From Candidatus Synechococcus spongiarum SP3 (GTDB taxonomy: Bacteria; Cyanobacteriota; Cyanobacteriia; PCC-6307; Cyanobiaceae): DNA of 60,233 nucleotides. The DNA lies in NCBI GenBank assembly GCA_001007665.1, contig JXQG01000003.1, positions 1 through 60,233 on the forward strand, read 5' to 3'. Below are positions 1-8,960 of the stretch, one piece after another; the first letter of the stretch is position 1; each line of letters opens with the position of its first letter. The position numbers and the translations under genes were made by a program. The notes under the pieces were generated by a model that worked only from the letters and a program-made list of their open reading frames with translations, was not told the origin of the DNA and ran no database searches.

Positions 1-108
1 AACATTCTCTTGAATGAAGGCCTGCGCGCCTGGATGGCCAACGCCGACCAGCCTCACGAACGCTTCCTATTCCCTGAAGAGGTCCTCCCACGTGGTAACG
101 CTCTCTAA
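1..108 (+). CDS. psbD: photosystem II D2 protein, 3' end only
   Basis: Frame 1 is open from the window edge to TAA at 106-108 and ends in the D2 C-terminus ([12 protein letters not shown]). D2 is the reaction-centre subunit of photosystem II in the thylakoid membrane, paired with D1. Only the last 35 codons are present. The final 17 bases overlap the GTG start of psbC, the arrangement known for cyanobacterial and plastid psbDC operons. Confidence 0.95.
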   Translation, partial: NILLNEGLRAWMANADQPHERFLFPEEVLPRGNAL

Positions 109-1474
109 TCCTTCCCTCGGCGGCAGCCTGGACCAGGACTCCACCGGCTACGCCTGGTGGGCTGGAAACGCCCGCCTCATCAATCTTTCGGGTCGCCTCC
201 TGGGCGCCCATGTTGCCCACGCCGGCCTCATGGTCTTCTGGGCCGGGGCCATGATGCTCTTCGAGGTGAGTCACTATACCGCTGACAAGCCCATTTACGA
301 GCAGGGTTTCCTCTGCTTCCCCCATGTGGCCCTCCTGGGCTACGGGGTTGGACCCGGCGGCGAGATTACCAGCCTTTATCCCTTCTTTGTGGTGGGGGTG
401 CTGCACCTGGTGTCCTCGGCCGTGCTGGGCGTCGGCGGCCTCTACCATGCCCTGCGCGGCCCCGACGTGCTGGAGAACTACTCGGCCTTCTTCTCCCAGG
501 ACTGGCGGGACAAGGATCAGATGACCAATATCATTGGCTATCACCTGATTCTCCTGGGGGTGGGCTGCCTACTGCTGGTGTTTAAGGCCATGTTCTTTGG
601 CGGTGTGTATGACACCTGGGCTCCTGGGGGTGGCGATGTGCGCATGATCACCAATCCAACCCTGAGCCCTGCCGTCATCTTCGGCTATCTGGCGCGCTCC
701 CCCTGGGGAGGCGAGGGCTGGATTGTCGGTGTGGACAACATGGAGGACATCATCGGTGGCCACATCTGGTTGGGGATCACCTGTATTTTCGGTGGCATCT
801 GGCATGTGCTGACCAAGCCCTTCGGCTGGGTGCGCCGGGCCTTCATCTGGAACGGCGAAGCCTACCTGAGCTACAGCCTGGGGGCCCTCAGCCTGATGAG
901 CTTCATTGCCTCCACCTTTATCTGGTTCAACAACACCGCTTATCCATCCGAGTTCTGGGGACCCACCAACGCTGAAGCCTCCCAGTCCCAATCCTTCACC
1001 TTCCTGGTGCGGGACCAGCGCTTGGGCGCCAACATCGGTTCCGCCATGGGGCCCACCGGTCTGGGCAAGTACCTGATGCGCTCCCCCACCGGCGAGATCA
1101 TCTTTGGTGGCGAGACCATGCGCTTCTGGGACTTTCGTGGTCCATGGCTGGAGCCTCTGCGGGGTCCCAACGGTCTCAGCCTGGAGAAGCTGCAGAATGA
1201 TATCCAGCCCTGGCAGGTGCGTCGCGCAGCGGAGTATATGACCCATGCTCCCAATGCCTCCATCAACTCCGTGGGCGGCATCATTACCGAGCCCAACGCA
1301 GTAAACTACGTGAACCTGCGCCAATGGCTGGGTGGCGCCCAGTTTGTTCTGGCCTTCTTCTTCCTGGTGGGTCACCTCTGGCATGCTGGTCGCGCCAGAG
1401 CCGCCGCGGCCGGTTTCGAGAAGGGCATCGACCGGGAGGCTGAGCCCGTTCTGGCCATGCCGGATCTGGACTAA
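92..1474 (+). CDS. psbC: photosystem II CP43 chlorophyll-binding antenna protein
   Basis: CP43 is the inner antenna of photosystem II. It carries chlorophyll a and contributes ligands to the oxygen-evolving Mn4Ca cluster. The 460 residues match the usual length and extend to the typical PVLAMPDLD end. GGETMRFWD at about 339-347 holds the conserved Glu (341) and Arg (344) that contact the Mn cluster, and six hydrophobic segments are visible. I chose GTG at 92 because family members begin (M)VTLS; an ATG at 14 in the same frame would only add residues encoded inside psbD. It is co-transcribed with psbD and followed by a hairpin terminator. Nothing looks damaged. Confidence 0.97.
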   Translation: MVTLSNPSLGGSLDQDSTGYAWWAGNARLINLSGRLLGAHVAHAGLMVFWAGAMMLFEVSHYTADKPIYEQGFLCFPHVALLGYGVGPGGEITSLYPFFVVGVLHLVSSAVLGVGGLYHALRGPDVLENYSAFFSQDWRDKDQMTNIIGYHLILLGVGCLLLVFKAMFFGGVYDTWAPGGGDVRMITNPTLSPAVIFGYLARSPWGGEGWIVGVDNMEDIIGGHIWLGITCIFGGIWHVLTKPFGWVRRAFIWNGEAYLSYSLGALSLMSFIASTFIWFNNTAYPSEFWGPTNAEASQSQSFTFLVRDQRLGANIGSAMGPTGLGKYLMRSPTGEIIFGGETMRFWDFRGPWLEPLRGPNGLSLEKLQNDIQPWQVRRAAEYMTHAPNASINSVGGIITEPNAVNYVNLRQWLGGAQFVLAFFFLVGHLWHAGRARAAAAGFEKGIDREAEPVLAMPDLD

Positions 1475-1514
1475 GCCTTCTTTGCCCTCGACCAGGCTCC
1501 CTGCAGCAAACCAC

Positions 1515-1538
1515 AGCCCCCGCTCAGGGGGCTTTTTT
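1515..1538 (+). terminator. intrinsic terminator after psbC
   Basis: AGCCCCC (1515-1521) pairs perfectly with GGGGGCT (1527-1533) around a 5-base loop and runs into six T. It lies 40 bases after the psbC stop. The stop codon of the convergent maf gene (1524-1526) falls in the loop, so one short sequence ends both genes. Confidence 0.8.
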
Positions 1539-2165
1539 GTGGCCGCCCATCCCCCACAGCTCAACCACGCTGAACCCCCACTCCACCAGATGATGCCGTA
1601 GCCAGGGCAGACTCAATCCCATCACGTTGGAGACACAGCCCTCAATGGCGTCAATCAACAGGCCGCCCCGCCCCTCCAGGGCAAAGGCGCCAGCGCAGCC
1701 CAAGGGCTCGCCCGTGGCCACATAGTGTTGGATGATGGCCTCATCCACCGCGGCAAACCGTATCCGGGTCACCACCGCGCCCTGACAAGCCCGCTCCAGA
1801 GCACCATCAAGAAGGCAGTGGCCGGTGTACAGCGCGCCCCACTGACCTGCCAGGGCACGCCAGCGGCGGACGGCTTCGTCCGCAGACGTGGGTTTGCCTT
1901 GAATGACTCCCCGGGACACCAGCACGGAGTCACACCCCAGCACCAGGGGGCCTGGATGGGGCAAGCGCTCCAGCACGGTTCCGGCTTTCCCCTGGGCCAG
2001 GGCGGTGACCAATTGACCCGGCTCCGTTGTCTTGGGGAGGCTGTCCTCATCAAAACCACTGACCTGTACATGAAAGGGGATCCGGGCCTGCTCCAGCAGA
2101 CGGCGCCGGGAGGGAGAGGCCGAGGCCAGAATCAATGGAAACGGTTGTTGGGATGATGGGGGCAT
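1524..2165 (-). CDS. maf: Maf-family nucleoside triphosphate pyrophosphatase
   Basis: Maf proteins are cytosolic house-cleaning pyrophosphatases that hydrolyse non-canonical or excess nucleotides (dTTP, UTP and modified forms) to monophosphate and pyrophosphate. The N-terminal LILASASPSRRRLLEQ signature, the LGCDSVL motif with its catalytic Asp, and the C-terminal EGRGGLLIDAIEG block are all present. The product is 213 residues, normal for the family. Start ATG at 2165 places the signature about ten residues in; longer readings add an unrelated extension. It is convergent with psbC and divergent from the small gene at 2211. A maf gene beside psbDC is common in marine picocyanobacteria. Confidence 0.92.
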   Translation of the reverse strand: MPPSSQQPFPLILASASPSRRRLLEQARIPFHVQVSGFDEDSLPKTTEPGQLVTALAQGKAGTVLERLPHPGPLVLGCDSVLVSRGVIQGKPTSADEAVRRWRALAGQWGALYTGHCLLDGALERACQGAVVTRIRFAAVDEAIIQHYVATGEPLGCAGAFALEGRGGLLIDAIEGCVSNVMGLSLPWLRHHLVEWGFSVVELWGMGGHKKAP

Positions 2166-2210
2166 CACAGGTGAGCGCCAACTGCTCCAAAATTGTCCGT
2201 TGCTGTGGCC

Positions 2211-2579
2211 ATGGAACTTGCCATTGAGAAACAGGCGGCCCGGCGCGCAGACCGTGCTGCCCGCTGTAGCCCCCTGCGCCGCCGCTGCTTCGCAGCCTTG
2301 CAGGAGGGTGCCGTGAGCCTGGCTGATCTTTGCGCTTCGGACTCCCCCTTCACCACCAGGCCCCTGAGCGAGGCGCAAGCGGATCAGTTGGTGCGTTGGC
2401 TGCTGCAGGTGGGCCTCCTGCGCCGTGAAGTGGATGGCCAGGGGTTAACGGATCGGGTGCGGCTCACCCCTCTGGGCCGTCGGGTGGTGGCCGGCTGGCC
2501 GGAGGGACACTGCCCCCCGGTCTCATGGCAGGAGCGCTGGACGAACGGGTTGCGGCGCTGGCTCAGCATTTGGTCATGA
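2211..2579 (+). CDS. small conserved cyanobacterial protein, winged-helix-like, upstream of cobQ
   Basis: This 122-residue basic protein has no motif I can name with certainty. The middle (residues ~45-95) reads like a winged-helix: helices rich in Leu/Arg, then [12 protein letters not shown], then [11 protein letters not shown], a pattern seen in DNA-binding or small regulatory proteins. ATG 2211 was chosen over upstream TTG 2193 and GTG 2205. The stop TGA overlaps the cobQ start as ATGA (2576-2579), so the two are probably translationally coupled. Small proteins in this position occur in related cyanobacteria, but the function is unknown. The wing reading is inference. Confidence 0.75.
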   Translation: MELAIEKQAARRADRAARCSPLRRRCFAALQEGAVSLADLCASDSPFTTRPLSEAQADQLVRWLLQVGLLRREVDGQGLTDRVRLTPLGRRVVAGWPEGHCPPVSWQERWTNGLRRWLSIWS

Positions 2580-4057
2580 AGACGTCATCACCGCCCCCTC
2601 TCATGGTTCTCGGCACCAGCAGCGGGGTGGGCAAGTCCCTCGTCACGGCAGGACTGTGTCGCCTGTTGCGGCGCCGTGGGGAGCAGCCCGTCCCCTTCAA
2701 GGGGCAAAACATGAGCCTCAATGCCTACGTGGATGAAGACGGCGGTGAAATGGCCTATGCCCAGGCCATGCAGGCCTGGGCTGCCGGACTGACCCCTTGC
2801 GCGGCCATGAACCCGGTGCTGTTGAAGCCCTGCGGCAATGGCAGCAGCGAGGTGATCCATCTGGGGCGCTCGGTGGGGGTCAGCCGGGCGGAGGATTACT
2901 ACCGGGACTGGTTCCGTCCGGGTTGGTTGGCCATTCGCCGAGGTCTGGACATCTGCCAGCGGCGACAAGGACGGCTCCTGATGGAAGGGGCTGGCAGTCC
3001 GGTGGAGGTGAACCTGCAGCCACGGGACCTGACCAACCTTCGCCTGGCCCAGTTTTTGCGGGCCCGTTGCATTTTGGTGGCTGATATTGAGCGTGGTGGG
3101 GTCTTTGCGCAGATCATGGGCACGCTCCAGCTTCTGCGGCCTGTGGAGCGCTCCCTGATGGCAGGCTTGCTGATCAACCGCTTCCGTGGTCAGCGCAGCT
3201 TGTTTGACGAGGGACGCCGTTGGCTGGAGCAGCACACCGGCCTGCCGGTGTTGGGTGTTCTGCCCTGGCTGGGGGAGCGGTTTCCGCCGGAAGACTCCCT
3301 GGATCTCCTGGAGCGCCAGGCCCGCAAGCCCGCAGCCGAGTTGCGTCTGGCCGTGCTGCGTCTGCCGTCCATCAGCAACTTCTCAGACCTGGATCCCCTC
3401 GCCGCGGAAGCCACGGTCCAGTTGGATTGGCTGTTGCCCACGGACACCGTGGACCGGTATGATGCCGTCCTGCTGACCGGCAGCAAGCAAACCATGGCGG
3501 ATCTCAAGGCCATGCAGGCTGCCCGGATGGATGAACGCCTGCAACGGTATGTGGCCGCCGGTGGCGTGGTGTTGGCCATCTGCGGCGGTTTACAGATGCT
3601 GGGGCAACGGCTGCATGATCCCCACGGCCTGGAAGCGGAGACCCCAGGGGACAGGGAGGGTCTGGGGCTCTTGCCCCTGGTGACCACATTCGGACCCGAC
3701 AAGGTGCAACGGCAGTGGACCACCACCGCCACATGGCCGGAACCCGGTCAATCCTGCACGGGTTTTGAGTTGCACCATGGCCGGACCACTGCGCTGACCC
3801 ATGGGGTGCAGCCGCTGTATGCTCGATCCGGTCTGGGCTGGGTGAGTCCCTGTGGCCGCGTGGCGGGCACCTATCTCCACGGCTGCCTGGAGGCCGGACC
3901 ATGGCGTCGCCACTGGCTCAACCGGCTGCGGCGCCGCCGTGGCCTGCCGCCCTTGCCCACAGCCGTTCCCCACCATGCCGCCCAGCGGGATCGGCTCCTG
4001 GATCGCCTTGCCGACGCCCTGGCCGAAGATGTCAATCTGGAACCCTTGCTGCGCTGA
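2576..4057 (+). CDS. cobQ: cobyric acid synthase (CobQ/CbiP)
   Basis: CobQ amidates four carboxyl groups of adenosylcobyrinate a,c-diamide with glutamine and ATP, giving cobyric acid in the cytosolic late stage of cobalamin (or pseudocobalamin) synthesis. The 493-residue protein has an N-terminal P-loop-like GTSSGVGKS (~13-21), the DTBS/MinD-like fold, and a C-terminal class I glutamine amidotransferase with nucleophile Cys336 in ICGGLQMLG and His435 in TYLHG. ATG 2576 places the P-loop where family members have it and overlaps the previous stop. A ferredoxin gene follows after 5 bases. cobL and cobM elsewhere in the window belong to the same pathway. Confidence 0.95.
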   Translation: MKTSSPPPLMVLGTSSGVGKSLVTAGLCRLLRRRGEQPVPFKGQNMSLNAYVDEDGGEMAYAQAMQAWAAGLTPCAAMNPVLLKPCGNGSSEVIHLGRSVGVSRAEDYYRDWFRPGWLAIRRGLDICQRRQGRLLMEGAGSPVEVNLQPRDLTNLRLAQFLRARCILVADIERGGVFAQIMGTLQLLRPVERSLMAGLLINRFRGQRSLFDEGRRWLEQHTGLPVLGVLPWLGERFPPEDSLDLLERQARKPAAELRLAVLRLPSISNFSDLDPLAAEATVQLDWLLPTDTVDRYDAVLLTGSKQTMADLKAMQAARMDERLQRYVAAGGVVLAICGGLQMLGQRLHDPHGLEAETPGDREGLGLLPLVTTFGPDKVQRQWTTTATWPEPGQSCTGFELHHGRTTALTHGVQPLYARSGLGWVSPCGRVAGTYLHGCLEAGPWRRHWLNRLRRRRGLPPLPTAVPHHAAQRDRLLDRLADALAEDVNLEPLLR

Positions 4058-4062
4058 TCGTC

Positions 4063-4317
4063 ATGTCCCCATCGCTCCTGTCCCACCAGGTTCCCGTGTC
4101 CTGGGAGGATGAAGACCCCGTCCCCATCCCGGTGGGCACCCCCTGGCTGACAGCAGCACAGATCCTGGGGCACGCCATCCCTACGGGTTGTCTGTACGGC
4201 AGTTGCGGCGCTTGCGAGATTGAAGTCAACGGCCATGTGGTGCGGGCCTGCATCAGCAGCGTGTGCAGGTCCCAAGGGACGCTGAAGGTGGAACTGGCGA
4301 CAGATCCCTATTGGTAG
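4063..4317 (+). CDS. plant-type 2Fe-2S ferredoxin-like protein
   Basis: The 84-residue protein has the 2Fe-2S signature C-x4-C-x2-C (CLYGSCGAC, ~44-52) and a fourth Cys downstream in VRACISS, the four cluster ligands of the plant-type ferredoxin fold. It would transfer single electrons in the cytosol. It starts 5 bases after cobQ and is probably co-transcribed, so it could serve a corrin or other reductive step, but that role is inferred from position only. It is shorter than photosynthetic PetF (~97 residues) and diverges around the cluster, so it is not the main photosynthetic ferredoxin. Confidence 0.85.
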   Translation: MSPSLLSHQVPVSWEDEDPVPIPVGTPWLTAAQILGHAIPTGCLYGSCGACEIEVNGHVVRACISSVCRSQGTLKVELATDPYW

Positions 4318-4353
4318 GACGAGACAGGCCATCCCGAGCATGCGCCAGGAGCC

Positions 4354-5028
4354 ATGCGGCGGCGAGATCTACTGAACCTGGGGGCAGGCGCCGCTGCGTT
4401 CAGCCTGGCGGAGTTGGCCTGGCAGCAGGTCGATCGTCTCGCCCTGGGCGCCGAGAAGGACGCCACCATGGAACCCCTCGGCGCCTGCACCCCTGGGGAA
4501 GATCCACTGCAGGCCTTGCTGGATGGCAACGCCCGGTTCGTGAGCTTCGAGAGCCGCTACCAGCAGGCATCCTCCCAGGCGATACGGCAACGGCTATGGG
4601 CCGACTACTGACAAGACAACTGCCACCTGATGGGCGCTGTGCTGGCGGAAAGCCAGGCGCCCTGGGCCGGGATCATCACCTGTGCAGATTCCCGCGGGCT
4701 ACCCAATTGGATCTTTGACGTCAATCCCGGGCAACTGTTTGTTGTGCGCAGTGCCGGTAACACGGCCTTCGACGACGCTGTAGCCTCCATGGAATATGCC
4801 GTGGCCAATTTGAGTGTCTCCTTGATCATGGTGCTGGGCCACAGCTGCTGGGGCGCCGTTCCCAGAGGACTGCAAGACCTGGAGCAGGGGGTGGAGCACA
4901 ACGCCCGCAGCGCGGCAGAGTCGCTCGCCAGCAAGAGCCAGGTGTTGGCCCGAGCGGTCCAGGCTGGCACATTGAAGATTTATGGAGCGGTTTATGATAT
5001 CGTCAGTTCTCGGGTTCGCTTGGTGTAA
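4354..5028 (+). pseudogene. beta-carbonic anhydrase, interrupted and with an altered zinc site
   Basis: One frame encodes a beta-carbonic anhydrase with an N-terminal twin-arginine-like leader (MRRRDLLNLGAGAAAF). It is cut by an in-frame TGA at 4609-4611, giving pieces of 85 and 132 residues. Around the stop, 12 extra bases (4606-4617) split what should read WADN-C, so a small in-frame insertion probably introduced the stop. The CADSR Zn/dyad motif (4681-4695) survives. The second zinc motif, normally H-x-x-C in GHSGCGAV, reads GHSCWGAV (4837-4860): the Cys is displaced by one and its position is Trp. Loss of function is likely, and stop read-through alone would not restore a normal zinc site. 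Confidence 0.85.
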
Positions 5029-5064
5029 CGCCCTTTTCCGGGACATGTCCGGAACCGGTGCGGT

Positions 5065-5106
5065 TCAGTCAATCTCCACGAGCCATCAGTCAATCTCCAC
5101 GAGCCA
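5065..5106. repeat. perfect 21-bp tandem duplication over the DUF2808 stop codon
   Basis: Two identical 21-base units (5065-5085 and 5086-5106) follow each other directly. On the minus strand the unit encodes WLVEID plus stop, so the last codons of the gene at 5086-5631 are duplicated behind its stop. Confidence 0.95.
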
Positions 5107-5631
5107 ACTGCCCTGGTAGACAGGGATTTGCACTTGGCCCGGCGCAGTGGCATAGCCATTGAACTGGTAGAAGCCGATGGTGGGATTCCGCATTTTCAGC
5201 TCCACAACAATGGTTTCGGACTGAGGGATGGGCGCATCGGGTGTCATCCTGATCACCCCTGGCTCCAATTCGGTCACTTCCGACAACGTAAAATAATCTT
5301 CACAACGGGTCCTGGTGCCTGCAAACACCGATTTCTGTATGCAATCATAACCAATCTTCACGCTGTCAACATCAATCTTTCCACGCCATTTCTCAAAAAT
5401 TTCTGGAGCAACAACTGTCAACTCTAAAATTGCATGTTTTCTGACTTTTTTGGGAAGAATCAACTTTACGTTCGATCGCCGACGTGCTTTATTGTTACTG
5501 ATTCGATAGTCGAGACGAACGTAATCGGGATCCTGCCGCCAGCGGAATTCCAGCAGACTGGTTTGTGCCAGAGAAGGGACAGAAAAGGAAACCAGGAAGA
5601 GACCGGTGGCCAGAGCAAGAAAACGATTCAT
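5086..5631 (-). CDS. exported DUF2808-like protein
   Basis: This 181-residue protein has a Sec signal peptide (Met-Asn-Arg, a 16-residue hydrophobic core, likely cleavage after PSLA, ~22). The mature part is beta-rich and ends NPTIGFYQFNGYATAPG, which resembles cyanobacterial DUF2808 proteins whose function is unknown. It is presumably periplasmic. ATG 5631 was chosen because it starts the signal peptide directly; the ATG at 5682 would add 17 non-signal residues. Local GC is lower than in neighbouring housekeeping genes. Two Cys (in GYDCIQK and RCEDYF) could form a disulfide. The family call is by overall pattern and moderately certain. Confidence 0.7.
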   Translation of the reverse strand: MNRFLALATGLFLVSFSVPSLAQTSLLEFRWRQDPDYVRLDYRISNNKARRRSNVKLILPKKVRKHAILELTVVAPEIFEKWRGKIDVDSVKIGYDCIQKSVFAGTRTRCEDYFTLSEVTELEPGVIRMTPDAPIPQSETIVVELKMRNPTIGFYQFNGYATAPGQVQIPVYQGSWLVEID

Positions 5632-5736
5632 GGACAAAGAACAAAATACCCTGTAGCAGGCAATGAAATCTAGCGTTGCCATAGCGCCACTGTCAATGTG
5701 TCAATTTCTAAACTGTCTCATTGCCTATGGGGAAAG

Positions 5737-5766
5737 GTCGTGGCAAGTCGTGGCAAGTCATGGCAA
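5737..5766. repeat. three 10-bp direct repeats upstream of cysK
   Basis: GTCGTGGCAA occurs at 5737-5746 and 5747-5756, and GTCATGGCAA at 5757-5766. The helically phased array ends 45 bases before the chosen cysK start. It could bind a regulator, or it could be another slippage duplication like those elsewhere in the window. Confidence 0.85.
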
Positions 5767-5811
5767 GATTTCTGCTAACTTGCCATGGGGCTGCCTGGGA
5801 GCAACAACGCC

Positions 5812-6771
5812 ATGAATGTTCATGATTCCATTCTTGACCTGATTGGCAACACTCCTCTGGTGCGGCTTCGGAGAATTCCAACCGTGGACTGCAAAAGTGA
5901 AATTCTCTGTAAGCTTGAATCCTTTAATCCAACAGCTTCCGTCAAAGACAGAATATCTGTTGCCATGATTAACCAGGCCGAGAAGGATGGCCTGATTTCT
6001 CCCGCCGCCACAACGCTCATTGAACCCACCAGCGGTAACACAGGAATTGCCTTGGCCATGGTGGCTGCCGCCAAGGGGTATTCCATCATTCTGGTGATGC
6101 CGGACTCCATGAGCGTTGAGCGCCGCGCCATGTTGCGGGCTTATGGTGCGCGCCTGGAACTGACTCCCGGCAGCGAGGGCATGGCCGGAGCCTTGCGCCG
6201 GGCCAATGAGCTGCTGCAGGACATGCCCAATGGTTTTCAGTTGCAACAATTTCGCAATCCAGCCAATCCAGGGATTCATACCAGTACCACGGCAGAAGAA
6301 CTCTGGCGGGACACCGAGGGTGGAATTGACATTCTGGTGGCCGGGGTGGGGACTGGAGGCACCATCACGGGCTGCGCCGCCGTCTTGAAGCAGCGCAAAC
6401 CAGGGCTGATGGCTGTTGCCGTGGAGCCCGCGGGCAGTCCGGTCCTCTCGGGAGGGAAGCCGGGCCGCCATGGCATCCAGGGCATTGGCGCCGGCTTTGT
6501 TCCCGATATTCTTGACCAAAGCCTGATTGACGAGGTCATGACCGTACGGGACGAGGACGCCATGCACATGGGCCGTCGCCTGGCTCGGGAAGAGGGGCTG
6601 CTCAGTGGGGTGAGCAGTGGCGCTACGGTAGCGGCTGCCTTGCGCTTGGCCGCTCGCCCCCAACTGCGGGGCAAGCTCATCGTTGCCGTCCTGGCCAGCT
6701 TTGGCGAGCGCTACCTGAGTACGCCCATGTTTTCCGGAGAAGCCACGTCTCCATCAGGAGCCCTGCTCTGA
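5812..6771 (+). CDS. cysK: cysteine synthase (O-acetylserine sulfhydrylase)
   Basis: This PLP enzyme makes L-cysteine from O-acetylserine and sulfide in the cytosol. The 319-residue protein has IGNTPLVRL near the N-terminus, the PLP lysine in PTASVKDR (Lys45), the TSGNTG substrate loop (~72-77) and the GTGGT phosphate-binding loop. I prefer ATG 5812, which has GGGAG about 12 bases upstream, over the in-frame ATG 5785, which has none. The stop overlaps the following J-domain gene by one base (TGATG). Three 10-bp repeats sit just upstream. Confidence 0.95.
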   Translation: MNVHDSILDLIGNTPLVRLRRIPTVDCKSEILCKLESFNPTASVKDRISVAMINQAEKDGLISPAATTLIEPTSGNTGIALAMVAAAKGYSIILVMPDSMSVERRAMLRAYGARLELTPGSEGMAGALRRANELLQDMPNGFQLQQFRNPANPGIHTSTTAEELWRDTEGGIDILVAGVGTGGTITGCAAVLKQRKPGLMAVAVEPAGSPVLSGGKPGRHGIQGIGAGFVPDILDQSLIDEVMTVRDEDAMHMGRRLAREEGLLSGVSSGATVAAALRLAARPQLRGKLIVAVLASFGERYLSTPMFSGEATSPSGALL

Positions 6772-7448
6772 TGACCAGGGACTTCTACAAAGAGCTGGGG
6801 CTGTCCCCCGCAGCAACGGCCGCAGACATCAAAGTTGCCTATCGTCAACTGGTTAAGCGCCACCATCCCGATGCCGGCGGAGACCTGCAACGGATTGTTG
6901 CCATCAATCTTGCCTATGGCGTGCTCAGCCAGGCGGAGACACGCCAAGCCTATGATGCGACGCAGCAGGGCAACGTCCAGAGGCAGGCGGCCGATCGCGC
7001 TCGAAGCTGGAGGCAGCCGCGACGCCCGTCTCCTCCCTCTCCCAATGCCGCTGGGGAGGCGCATCAATGGCTCCGTGTAGTGTTTGACCCCGCCAATCGC
7101 CAGCTTTCCAAAATCATCACCCCGTTCCCCGGGCAATTGCGTTCCCTTTCAGCCAATCCCTATGACGACAGAACGATGGCTGCTTTTTGCCGCTATATTT
7201 CAGATAGTCAACGGCGGGTTGATCTCGTTCAAGCCCTCTACCAAGGCTGCTGTGCCCCGCCTGCCCTTACAGATCTCTCCACTGACCTCTACCGGTGTTT
7301 TCGCCATGCCCAAGAGGGGTTGTCCCAGCTCAGTCTCTACACCAGAGGTTATGTGGACGACTATCTGAGAGACGGCCGTGAGGTGATGCGCCTGGCCCGA
7401 CAGTTGCGCCATGGCCTTCAGCAAAAGCGCCGCCACCTTCACGGATAA
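6771..7448 (+). CDS. J-domain (DnaJ-type) co-chaperone protein
   Basis: Residues 1-65 form a J domain (FYKELGLSPAATAADIKVAY) with the essential HPD tripeptide at 32-34. J domains recruit DnaK and stimulate its ATPase. There is no Gly/Phe region, zinc finger or DnaJ C-terminal domain, so this 225-residue protein is a specialised J-protein rather than canonical DnaJ. The region after ~85 is helical and of unknown function. Its start overlaps the cysK stop by one base, indicating coupling. The end overlaps the convergent ndhO by 10 bases. Confidence 0.88.
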   Translation: MTRDFYKELGLSPAATAADIKVAYRQLVKRHHPDAGGDLQRIVAINLAYGVLSQAETRQAYDATQQGNVQRQAADRARSWRQPRRPSPPSPNAAGEAHQWLRVVFDPANRQLSKIITPFPGQLRSLSANPYDDRTMAAFCRYISDSQRRVDLVQALYQGCCAPPALTDLSTDLYRCFRHAQEGLSQLSLYTRGYVDDYLRDGREVMRLARQLRHGLQQKRRHLHG

Positions 7449-7699
7449 ATCCTCAGCACATCCACGGGGAGCCACACGTCGGGAACCGGCAGCCGCCACC
7501 GGATCAAGGCCACGTCAGGCTTCACCTGCAGCAATTCACCAGGGCCAAGGAACATGTAGTCCGGCGGCTCGGGATCACTGGCAGCGCGGCTGGAATCCGC
7601 CAGGTAGGCATGGCGATCGACGTTCACCAGGCTTCCTTTCTTCAGCTTCAGGGGGGACCGGGCTTTGTCTGCAGGAGGTGGAGAGTCTGTTGGCGCCAT
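7439..7699 (-). CDS. ndhO: NAD(P)H-quinone oxidoreductase subunit O (NdhO)
   Basis: NdhO is a small cyanobacterial/plastid-specific subunit of the thylakoid NDH-1 complex, which takes electrons from ferredoxin to plastoquinone in cyclic and respiratory flow. The 86-residue protein has LKLKKGSLVNV, then the conserved YMFLGPGELLQVKPDVALIR and VPDVWLPVDVL blocks that define the family. ATG 7699 is preferred to the upstream ATG 7762 because family members begin shortly before the LKKG block. It is divergent from the epimerase at 7802, with about 100 bases between for two promoters. Confidence 0.92.
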   Translation of the reverse strand: MAPTDSPPPADKARSPLKLKKGSLVNVDRHAYLADSSRAASDPEPPDYMFLGPGELLQVKPDVALIRWRLPVPDVWLPVDVLRIYP

Positions 7700-7801
7700 G
7701 GCGCAATCGTGGCAATTCCGCGATAGTAACAAGCCACGTCCACCGGGGATGGACGCCGCCACCTTCTAGAGTCGGGGCAGAACTCCGCGCTTCTTCCGGC
7801 A

Positions 7802-8716
7802 ATGCGACTGTTCACCACTGGCTGTACAGGGTTCATTGGCCATGCTTTGGTCCCGGCCCTGGAAGATGCCGGCCATGAACTCATCCTTGCTACCCGGCAT
7901 CCCGACCGGGCGCGTCGCCTCTCCTCCAAAGCGCAGGTGGTGGTTGCCGACACCCGCCAACCCGGTCCATGGCAAGCCCACGTGGCCACGGCGGAGGGGG
8001 TGATCAATCTGGCAGGGGAGCCCATCGCCGAGAAACGCTGGACCGACGAGCACAAAACCCTGCTCCAGCAAAGTCGGATTGCCACCACCCGGAACCTGGT
8101 GGAGCCCATCGCCGCTGCCGACCCCGGTCCCCAGGTGCTCATCAGTGCAAGCGCCGTGGGCTACTACGGCACCAGCGAGACCAGGGAGTGCTCTGAAGTC
8201 AGCGCCTGTGGCGCGGATTTTCTGGCCCACCTGTGTCAGGAGTGGGAAGCGGCCACCCAGCCCGCGCAGCGCTGCTGTCGTGTTGTGGTGCTGCGCATTG
8301 GCATTGTGCTGGGGCCTGACGGTGGCGCCCTGGGCAAAATGCTGCCCGTGTTCCGTTTGGGTGTCGGTGGACCTGTGGGCAGTGGCCGCCAGTGGATGAG
8401 CTGGATTCATCGCACCGACCTTTGTCGGCTGATCGTGGCTGCTCTGACAGACCCGGCATTCCGGGGCGCCTACAATGCCGTTGCCCCCAGCCCTGTCACC
8501 ATGGGGGAGATGGCCGCTTCCCTGGGACGGGTCATGGGACGTCCCAGCCTGCTGCCTGTGCCGTCTCCCCTGCTCCAGGCCCTGTTGGGGGATGGGGCCA
8601 TGGTTGTGCTCAAGGGTCAAAAGGTGCGCTCCGACGGCCTCAAGGAGCGTGGTTTCAACTTTGCTTATCCACGGTTGTCCGAGGCCCTGGAGGACATTGT
8701 TCACGCCCCGTCTTGA
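7802..8716 (+). CDS. TIGR01777-family NAD-dependent epimerase-like oxidoreductase
   Basis: This is a 304-residue extended short-chain dehydrogenase. The Rossmann glycine motif is at the N-terminus (TTGCTGFIGHALVPAL), with SASAVGYYG in the central region and SWIHRTDLCRL later, all characteristic of the YfcH/TIGR01777 group. These proteins bind NAD(P) but their substrates are mostly unknown; a plastid relative has been linked to cell division. The first glycine of GxxGxxG is Thr-Gly-Cys-Thr-Gly here. The 3' end overlaps the convergent membrane protein gene by 62 bases. Confidence 0.88.
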   Translation: MRLFTTGCTGFIGHALVPALEDAGHELILATRHPDRARRLSSKAQVVVADTRQPGPWQAHVATAEGVINLAGEPIAEKRWTDEHKTLLQQSRIATTRNLVEPIAAADPGPQVLISASAVGYYGTSETRECSEVSACGADFLAHLCQEWEAATQPAQRCCRVVVLRIGIVLGPDGGALGKMLPVFRLGVGGPVGSGRQWMSWIHRTDLCRLIVAALTDPAFRGAYNAVAPSPVTMGEMAASLGRVMGRPSLLPVPSPLLQALLGDGAMVVLKGQKVRSDGLKERGFNFAYPRLSEALEDIVHAPS

Positions 8717-8960
8717 GACGCAACAACCACTGCCGGCCGCCACTGAGGAGCGCCGCTGCCATGAGCAGACCAATGGCGGGCATGAACAGGGGTGTCCAGA
8801 GTTGCTGAAAGCGCCCCAGGGGCTGGTCCAGTCCCTGGCTATGGAGCCCCACCGCCACCAGAAACCAGAGGGCGCCAACCATGACCATAAACACATTGAC
8901 CACCAGGATCCGATCCACCCAGGTCCTGCATGTCTGGAATCGGCCGGTCCGCTTCCCCAT
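8655..8960 (-). CDS. small two-helix membrane protein, conserved in picocyanobacteria
   Basis: The 101-residue protein has two clear hydrophobic segments (~19-39 and ~56-73) with basic flanks, so both ends are probably cytoplasmic. Residues 10-24 (TCRTWVDRILVVNVF) look conserved from memory of related genomes, but no function is assigned. The start overlaps the stop of the upstream LpxB-like gene by one base (TGATG on the minus strand), so the two form an operon. The C-terminal tail is hydrophilic and is encoded within a 62-base overlap with the epimerase gene. Confidence 0.75.
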   Translation of the reverse strand: MGKRTGRFQTCRTWVDRILVVNVFMVMVGALWFLVAVGLHSQGLDQPLGRFQQLWTPLFMPAIGLLMAAALLSGGRQWLLRLKTGREQCPPGPRTTVDKQS

